In this document: piece by piece, positions 9,438 through 15,860 of the stretch
Numbering within the stretch: position 1 is the stretch's first letter
How the letters are laid out: every line of letters begins with the position of its first letter
Assembly (NCBI GenBank): GCA_027575765.1
Contig: JANBPT010001043.1
Span: 1-15,860 of the forward strand
DNA: 15,860 nt
DNA from: Tieghemiomyces parasiticus
Lineage: Eukaryota; Kickxellomycota; Dimargaritomycetes; Dimargaritales; Dimargaritaceae
Reading direction: 5' to 3'
Made by a program: the position numbers and the translations under genes
The notes under the pieces: generated by a model
What the model was told of the DNA's origin: nothing
The model's input: the letters and a program-made list of their open reading frames with translations, nothing else
Databases searched by the model: none

Positions 9438-9619
9438 CCCTCTCTTGCTTATCCTATCGGCGCCTTCCGCCCCTCCGCTACGCGGTTACCCGGCCACCAC
9501 GGCCTTCCTCTTCTTCGCCCCGCAGCAACACGCTAGCGATGCACTAGTGTTATCCTCCCTTCAAACCCACCCGCGGCTGCCATCTCCGCCACCGAACCCT
9601 GCCTGGCTTGGTGGAGTGG

Positions 9620-9645
9620 CCAATGTTCCCCAGGCAATACATAAA
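9620..9645 (+). promoter_or_regulatory. CCAAT and TATA-like elements upstream of the secreted-protein gene
   Basis: CCAAT at 9620-9624 is followed by ATACATAAA at 9637-9645, a weak TATA-like sequence, and then by the CT tract at 9691-9712. The start codon is about 270 bp downstream. The order CCAAT, TATA-like, CT-rich tract fits a fungal promoter, but the assignment is inferred. Confidence 0.35.
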
Positions 9646-9690
9646 CCCGGTAGTTTCGCCCCTCCAACGTCAACTCACATCCCAGCCATC

Positions 9691-9712
9691 CTCTCTCTCT
9701 CTCTCTCTCTCT
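9691..9712 (+). repeat. (CT)11 dinucleotide tract in the upstream region of the secreted-protein gene
   Basis: Eleven perfect CT units lie on the coding strand about 200 bp before the start codon, within a broadly pyrimidine-rich region that continues to 9900. CT tracts are common near transcription starts of strongly expressed fungal genes. As a simple repeat it is also likely to vary in length between strains. Confidence 0.85.
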
Positions 9713-9911
9713 CCCTGCCTCCTTGCTCTCCGGACCCCTAGCAGTACTCCACTGCTCGAATATTTTTTCACCATCTTTGACACCTCTTCTTCCACAAGGC
9801 CTAAAGTGCTTAGACATCCGCCTAACTCTACTTCTGTCGAGTCTTCAGCCAACTGCCTGCGGTTCTTCCGGTTCCTTACTTCTCCCCCCTCTTACTTCAC
9901 TCGTATCCACC

Positions 9912-10355
9912 ATGCAGCTCCGCCCCACCGTTATCGTCCTCGCCGTCGTGGCCCTCGCCACCCTAAGCGTCCAGGCCCATCCGACACCTGAGGGTACTGT
10001 CAATGTCGAAAAGGAGAATGCCCGCTCTACGACGGGCGACGTTGCCGGGGAGATCGCTAGCCACACAAGTGAGGCCGTGGCTTCTGGCGGCGGTGCGGCA
10101 TACCTACTTTATAGCTCCTTAAAGAATGCTTTGCAGGCCGGCGGCAACTTGATCAAACTGCCGTTCGTCGGCGTCCGTGATGTCGCCACTAAGACTGCCG
10201 ATGTCGTGACTGAACAAGGCAAGAAAGCCGTAGCGGCCGTCTCGGAAAAGACCGAGCAAGCCAAGGAGGATATTTCAATGGCCGCTAAGGGTGTCACAAA
10301 CAAGGTTGGCTCTGGTATGGTGGATCTCGGTGGGAAGATTAAGACCGAGGAGTAA
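9912..10355 (+). CDS. Small secreted protein with an 11-residue amphipathic repeat, 147 aa
   Basis: The ATG at 9912 is the first in frame and has good context (ACC before it). Residues 1-22 are a typical signal peptide: a basic start, the hydrophobic core VIVLAVVALATLSV, and a likely cut after VQA-22. A short polar stretch and a Gly/Ala-rich segment follow, then a hydrophobic region (about 64-88). From about 87 to 141 hydrophobic residues recur every eleven (V88, V99, V110, I121, V132 and T95, A106, A117, V128, L139), with Lys and Glu between. This is the signature of 11-mer amphipathic helices seen in synucleins, LEA group 3 proteins, apolipoproteins and perilipins, which bind membranes or lipid surfaces or fold on drying. 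There are no cysteines, unlike many fungal secreted effectors. I infer an extracellular or secretory-pathway lipid- or surface-binding protein. It is convergent with INTS7. The exact family is unknown. Confidence 0.82.
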   Translation: MQLRPTVIVLAVVALATLSVQAHPTPEGTVNVEKENARSTTGDVAGEIASHTSEAVASGGGAAYLLYSSLKNALQAGGNLIKLPFVGVRDVATKTADVVTEQGKKAVAAVSEKTEQAKEDISMAAKGVTNKVGSGMVDLGGKIKTEE

Positions 10356-10815
10356 ACCGGCACTTGTTCTCCTTCTCTCAACTATCCCTGGTGTCTTTGT
10401 ATTTCACCGCCCTTTGGGCTTCAGCTGCAGTCTACTCTGTCAGCCCGGTTGAATGGTGAAGGGGTTTGACCTCAATTGCCCATGCCACACCCCCCCGTAT
10501 AAATTATGTTTCTTCTCTTTCCCCTTGTATATGGACCTGCCTTCCGTATTTTTCGGTTGTTAATCCTTCTTCGTCTCCTTCCCCACAGCCCTACTTTTGT
10601 CAACAACCTCCTACGCTGGTAACCAATCCAACACTGTACTATGATATATAAAAATCAATATGCTCTAATATAGATTCATAGTTAGCATTGCAGCCAAGGT
10701 GTATTTATAGATGCGATACCATTTGTCTGGCATTGACATCCCAACCAACTGGTGTGTTCCATTAGCTGTGACGGTAACCAGCATGTATTCTTCCCTCTTC
10801 CAAAGTGCCCGAGAG
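10356..10815. other. Convergent intergenic region with the 3' ends of the secreted-protein gene and INTS7
   Basis: No gene is seen. It begins pyrimidine-rich, then becomes A+T-rich around 10630-10710 (for example ATATATAAAAATCAATA), where poly(A) sites of both convergent genes are expected. TATTTATA near 10702-10709 could serve as a degenerate signal on the minus strand. No exact AATAAA in sense orientation was found for either gene. Confidence 0.5.
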
Positions 10816-13800
10816 CTAATGAGCTATCGAGGTCGGCGGCTCCATCTGGATGGGCAGGGTCAGCGCAGTATTGGTGAGGTACGGCCGGCAGGCAGCCTCA
10901 TTGGTAAGCGCACAGCAGACATGAACGTGGACCACCCGGTCGGCGTCGGTGGGAAGGTGCATCGGCAGGGTGATGAGGAGTTCTCCACGGAACGCACCCT
11001 GGTGGATGGCAAACCGGTGCAGAGCCGGTGAACTGATCGCACCTGGAATGGGTGGGACTTGCTCGGCGCCTAAAAAATGCTGGTACAGGTTTGCCATGAG
11101 GTCGAGATCGGTCATGTCCAACGTCGGCTGGACACTGACGACGCTGAGGATCTCGATGGCCGTGAACTGCGTCACCGGACCCGGGGTGGGCTGGGCAACC
11201 CCGTCTGTCGACTGCAGGAAGCCTTCGAGCTTGACCGTATAGAGCTGATCGCGCTGCGCCATCAAGGGCGCGCCGTGCACAGTGGTCTTGGCGTCGGCGC
11301 TCAACTACATCACGTAAAAAAAAGTGGGTCAACAGGGTCGGCAGTAGCGATGGAAGGAGGTGCCACAGGGACGGTAAGGTTAGTAAGTGGGTAGGTTCTT
11401 GTGCTGCTATACGAGTGCAGTATTTCGGCCGAGGGAGACCATAGAGTTAAGCGCACATGTACAAAGCTAATGGGATAGCATATTTACCTCGAGATCAAAC
11501 AGTTGCGGACTGTTGAACCAGTACGGGGGCAGCTGAAGGGATGAAGTACCCACCAGCTCCAAGGCCTCGCACAGAACCGCATCACTCGGGGGCGTTTCGG
11601 CTTGAAGATCGAACGGTAGCAGTCGGGCCAGCTTATAGGCCAACCGATCAGCGGAGCCACGCTGTGAGTGGCGTAGGGGTGATTCCGGGTCCGCCGGTAA
11701 TTCGGATACTGCTGCTTTTAGATCTGGGTCCCCGTCCCCATCGACCTCCATAGAGTCTCCCTCCGTAGAATTGGCAACTGTAGTAATTTCCGCACGAGGC
11801 TCAGCATCGAGGATGCTACGGTAATAAGCTACAACGGCCGGATCAGCGACGGTCTCAATTCGTGGGCTGCCCTTGTTGTAGTCACACTCCGACCGGGCCC
11901 GGTGACACAGCTGGTATACTAGCATAGTGGCTACTAAGTGATACGTAGCCAGCACCTGGTGGGCCGTCGCGTCCAGGGCCGGGAATCCACGCCGGAGACA
12001 CACTAAGCGATGAATGAGCCGATACAAGTCCTCCGTCACGACTCCCAGTGCGTACGTATCGGCCACCACAGCGGCGGTGGCCCCCACGTCCGCGGGAACC
12101 TGTAGGTGGAAGAGGGCACGCCGGCAAAGCTCACGGAGGTCGCGGTGGCACTCGAGAAACCAGATCTGGAACCGGCGTGGATGCCCCAGGCTCTCCATGG
12201 CGTGTAGGGCGGCGAGGGCGCGCGAGATTTCGGCATGATAGGTGAGTAGGGTGGCGGACGCTGGGGTCGGGGCGGAGGAACTGGGGGAAGACGCGGTGTC
12301 CGGTAGCAAAAGGATCTCGGCGCCCTGTACATGACCGAGCGCCGTACGCCAGAGTGCCACCGCGGGCGATTCAACTTGGGCCGTGTTGAGCAGGGCTAAG
12401 AGATCGTCTACGGGTCGCCAATAGCCGGCCTGCGCCAAGACGCGGAGGGAACGGTAGGCAACCAAATACACATCGCCGTCACGGGGCATGCTGTCAAGTA
12501 GGGCCCGGAAGGCCAGGTGGCATACTCGCTCACGGTTGTCGTCCTCGTCAGTACACGAATGCATCGCGGCCGAATGCTCCGCGAGTAGGACGTGGGCCGC
12601 CACCTGCAGACGGTGGGCTGCGGGTACCTGTGCACTGTTCCGGGCGAGCCAAAGGTCGGCCGCCGTCGCGTACGCCGGGAGGGTCTCGAGGTGCCGGGCC
12701 AGGCGGAACACCTTGGCGTCAAATTCCAGCCGCACACCGGTCGGCACACGTTCGTAGGCCCCGATCAGGTCACTGACGACGGTGGCCCGTACGTCAGGTG
12801 TGGTGAGCTCACCCAGCCGGTCAAGGTGACCAAAGGCCTCGCGAATTGCTCGGCGTCTGGCCGCAGTGTGCTCGGCACGTAAAAGTTCGACTAGGAGGGT
12901 GGCAAGTCTCCGTAGCGTGCGGGCCGCCCGGTCGACGGGCACGGGGGCCGGGGCTACGACGGGTGTGGTGCGATACAAGGTCATCAATGTGGCAGCGGCC
13001 CGGAGGGGAGATGCATGGTCAGGCAACTTGCTCACCGCGCCACCCTTACCAACGTCGGTAGGGAGGACAGAGGAAGGCACCACCACCCAGGCTTCGCAAT
13101 GATCAATCAGGGTCCACCAGCGCGGAATTTCGCTGGGCGTCAGGGCGGGAAGGTCCGGGCGGCCCAGCCACTTGTCGAGGGCGCGGAAAGCAAGTCTGAC
13201 GGATTGCGGATCAGAGCGTACGGTACGTATACTCTCCCCGAGCCACCAAAGGTGTCTAACTGGATGGCGAGTGGCCCGTGGGATGAGCTGGATCAGACAC
13301 ACCAGAGCCTCGCGGCGCCAGAGCGGTGGAACGGTTTGGATGGCAGCTGGGTGGAGATACCCAAACAATCGGTCGACCAGTTCGTCTACGTCAACGAGGG
13401 TATGGGCAGCCAGGTGCACAGCGGTCTTGAGCACGTAGAGGGCCAGTTCGGAGTGGGTCGGCCGATTCAACCACCGACCGCAGAGCTTCCGGGCCGGTTC
13501 GGCCAGGACGGGGTCGCTGTGCATATGTCGCAGGATATATATGAGACGGCACTTGGCTACATCGGGCGTACGCTGATCGTTGATCAAATGCACCAGGGTC
13601 AGCCACAGGGTCTTGGGGAATGTTGGGGAGTATTGACAGAGCTGGTCGGCGGCGTGAATGGCCGCCGCGGCCTCGATCGGGTGGGTGGATGACATGCGCC
13701 GCAGGACCGCGTGCTGTACATCCAACCGGTTGCGCAACCGTGGTGCCAAGCAACCCAAGGTACGTAGCGCCAAAATTCGGGCCAGTGGATCCGTCATACC

Positions 13801-14193
13801 TAACACCGCTAGCACCCTACGAGCCAGTTCGCTGTCGCTGAGCACGCGGTCCAGGTAGGGCCGAAGGCGGAAGAACGTCTGGAGCAAAAAGTAGCGTAGT
13901 CCGTTGGGGCTCGAACGGAATAGTTCGGTGAGCTTAAGGAACCCTGTGTTGACTACGAGCGGGAAAGGGCACTGCCGGAAGAGGCGCTCGAATTCAAGAA
14001 CGGCCCGCACTTGGGCGCCAAGTTTGGCCGACCGACAGGCCGCTTCAAGCTCAAGAAGTCGTTTGAAGGCTGCGTCTGACGTGCGTGCCCCTACGGTCTT
14101 GGTCACGCCGAAACTGTCCAGCTGAGATGTGGTTGAGCGCCGGCCCACGCCGGGTAACGGACCCAGGGTTGTCAACGGAAGGCTGCTCTGCAT
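10816..14193 (-). CDS. INTS7: Integrator complex subunit 7 (INTS7), two exons (14193-11488 and 11304-10816), 1064 aa
   Basis: Integrator binds RNA polymerase II, cleaves nascent RNA (snRNA 3' ends and promoter-proximal transcripts) and carries PP2A. INTS7 is a helical-repeat scaffold subunit of its INTS1-INTS2-INTS7 core in the nucleus. Recognition rests on residues 52-150, which follow the family closely: a SAKLGAQVRAVLEFERLF block, CPFPLVVNTGFLKL (75-88), DPLARILALRTLGCLA (135-150), and LRHMHSDPVLAEPARKL (221-237). Residues 40 to about 800 are helical (HEAT/ARM-type). An acidic linker lies near 805-850. Exon 2 carries the C-terminal domain, beginning with the YTVKLEGF strand that matches the family's LALKVEGV. 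The start is firm: good context and an in-frame TAA two codons upstream. Human INTS7 is 962 aa, so the length is normal. It is a single gene, convergent with its left neighbour. Confidence 0.93.
11305..11487 (-). other. Intron in INTS7 (183 nt)
   Basis: Read on the minus strand, the donor is GAG|GTAAAT at 11487 and the acceptor is GATGTAG ending at 11305. A perfect branch sequence TACTAAC lies at 11385-11379, and no AG occurs between it and the acceptor. The splice is phase 0 (after Glu902) and joins the exon 1 frame, which otherwise stops seven codons later, to a second exon holding the conserved C-terminal domain. An in-frame TAG at 11307-11305 shows that the second exon cannot extend upstream. 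Confidence 0.9.
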
Positions 14194-14760
14194 GGCCGGT
14201 TAGCCAGAAAGGGGAGGGGAGGGGGAGGAATGCAGTGGTAGAGGTAGATCGTCAATGATAAAATGAAGTGAATGCGAGGCTAGGTCGAGTCGGAGAATCT
14301 GAAAGACGACTGTATTGAAGTCGAAGGTATGGCCGAGGCTCACGAAGCGTACGGCTACATGCCAGGTTGTGGAAGTTCTTTAGGATGGTTTGGGAACACA
14401 GATGCCTCAGCCAGGTAAAACTTCAACGGTAATCGTTTCCAACACGAACAGAGCCAGCCGCTATGAACTCTGGGTTCCAGTCGACTGCCGCTTCACGTCC
14501 CTGCCCTGCCCAGTGGCACGGTAGAAATCCCCCACACCTGGGGTTGCCATACATACCCTAATCTAATGGACAACCCAACTTGCGTCGAGTTCAGGAAGCT
14601 AGTAAAAACCCTGATGACCATCCAGCGTATACGGTGACATTCAGTGATGTCAGGTAGTATACCGTTTCCGTAATAGACAATGCAGTGTGTTCTGCATAGA
14701 AAGATTACTTGACGTGTTTTTGTGCGCTTTGGCGGTTTATGGTGCTCAACATAGTTAGAA
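14194..14760 (-). promoter_or_regulatory. Upstream region of INTS7
   Basis: The 70 bases before the start codon are pyrimidine-rich on the coding strand (CCTCCCCCTCCCCTCCCC and similar). No TATA box is clear, which would fit a housekeeping gene. A 92-codon frame on the minus strand (14771-14493) has no features of a real protein. No other element was recognised. Confidence 0.4.
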
Positions 14761-15860
14761 TGGGGCTCCAAGGTGACAATGACCGTGGCTAGGGCCTTGC
14801 ATAAGGATCGGGCCCAACAAGAAACGGCGTGCGGTGCACGTCAAAGAACAGGGGACAACTAACAAGAGCGCCGCGCCTAAAACTACCAATCCGAGCAGTT
14901 GCGAAACTTCGACCTTTTTCTACCTATCCTCCATTATTTCATACACCTATTATCCTTTTACAGCGGCGCCAGCCTCCTCTAATCTGTTGGACTTCGCTCC
15001 TTTTCAACAGGCGCTTCTACCTCTATCCTTTTCGGGCTTACCTTCCATCCATATATCCCTTTATTGATCCGACAGCCTTACAGCCGTCTTCATATTCGCC
15101 TTGGCGCTAGTCTCACCTCGCACTGTCGTCCTTAGGTGCCCTCCAAACCCAGCGGTAGCCGCTACGAAGGATGCAGGACATCCGTCAAGTATAATAGACC
15201 CTGCGCGATCGTTACTCAATAAACGACATCTATCACTTCAATCACAAAACTCCAATAACATTTTCCGCTTTTAGTAAGTACTTCGGATAATTAGACTTAA
15301 GTATCCTCTAGGTAGCTTTAACTATGGCATAGGGACTCAGAATAAGGCCACGTACAATATGAGTAATTGGGATGTCTGGAATAGTGTGGGGGCTTAGTCC
15401 ATGCTAATTTCAACAGGGTATGAAGGGGAACCTCGGCCATGGATCAAACAAGGCTACCCTTTCCAGGTGCCATCCAGAAAATCGGAAGTGGTATCCAATC
15501 TTAAACGAGCCTATAACAAAATAAAGCAAGTGGCCAAGAACCTTTAGAAAACCAGACCTGAAAAGAGTTCTACAGTTTGGTGAAGGTTAGCTAGACAATA
15601 TTGATATTGTGGTAGGAGTATTTTAAAAAATAAAGAGTACAAGTTATGGGTGACACAAAATCGTTTGACAATGTTAAGCTGGAGGTATCAGGTGGCAGTG
15701 CTTCAGACAAACCCCAGGAGAGCCCGCGATGCCGAGTCGATTGGTATAAACCATTCCAGGATTGAACTATTTCTGACTTCACGCCTTGCTTTTTGCTAAC
15801 TATTGATCATGTCTACCTATTAAATTCCCCCCTCCCCACTCCACCCAGATTAACCAGGCG
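14761..15860. other. Right-end stretch without a supported gene
   Basis: Frames are short and overlapping. The plus strand is pyrimidine-rich at about 14900-15120, like the promoter regions elsewhere in the window, which could mean a plus-strand gene starts beyond the right edge or that an exon was missed. From about 15180 the sequence is A+T-rich with no open frame. The last bases (15825-15848) are a C-rich run ending in CACCCAG, which resembles a splice acceptor. Confidence 0.4.

Noticed and set aside
13015..13692. 225-codon plus-strand frame
   Set aside because: It lies antisense to the well-supported INTS7 exon 1 and shows no family resemblance.
14608..14660. TGATGA and GTGATGT motifs, considered as a C/D box snoRNA
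   Set aside because: No properly placed D box or terminal stem was found.
14493..14771. 92-codon minus-strand frame upstream of INTS7
   Set aside because: It has no recognisable domain, lies in the INTS7 upstream region, and its length is within chance expectation.
15759..15767. Reverse-strand GTTCAATCC, similar to a tRNA B box
   Set aside because: The expected five-base T-arm stem does not pair and no cloverleaf can be drawn.

Overview
This window looks like nuclear DNA from a fungus, most likely an early-diverging (non-Dikarya) lineage such as Zoopagomycota or Kickxellomycotina. The basis is as follows. Genes are monocistronic, few and widely spaced, and face both directions. Two introns have GT..AG ends, and one has a perfect TACTAAC branch sequence. 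Coding regions prefer G or C at third positions, and leaders ahead of start codons are pyrimidine-rich. One gene encodes a clear Integrator complex subunit 7, and Integrator is absent from the well-studied ascomycete yeasts and moulds. The lineage is an inference; nothing seen fixes the species.

Layout. The left edge (1-102) may be the last codons of a gene that starts outside the window, but support is weak. A two-exon plus-strand gene of unknown function occupies about 697-1726 and may begin further upstream. It converges on a minus-strand single-exon gene (2199-4499, 766 aa) of unknown function, which I read as two copies of one helical module separated by a long disordered linker. From 4500 to 9911 lies a 5.4-kb stretch with no convincing gene. 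It holds a pyrimidine-rich leader and a palindromic TATA-like site for the 766-aa gene, a cluster of hairpins near 6742-6873, scattered short repeats, and the promoter-like region of the next gene. A plus-strand gene at 9912-10355 encodes a small secreted protein of 147 aa with an 11-residue amphipathic repeat. It converges on the INTS7 gene (minus strand, 14193 down to 10816, two exons, 1064 aa). The last 1.67 kb (14194-15860) holds the INTS7 upstream region and no gene I can support.

The genes do not form a pathway or operon; each appears to be an independent transcription unit. The best-supported call is INTS7. The most open questions are the duplicated helical module in the 766-aa protein, the secreted 11-mer repeat protein, and the hairpin cluster in the gene-poor stretch. 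I did not find a defence system, a CRISPR array, a biosynthetic cluster, an intact transposon, a tRNA or an rRNA.
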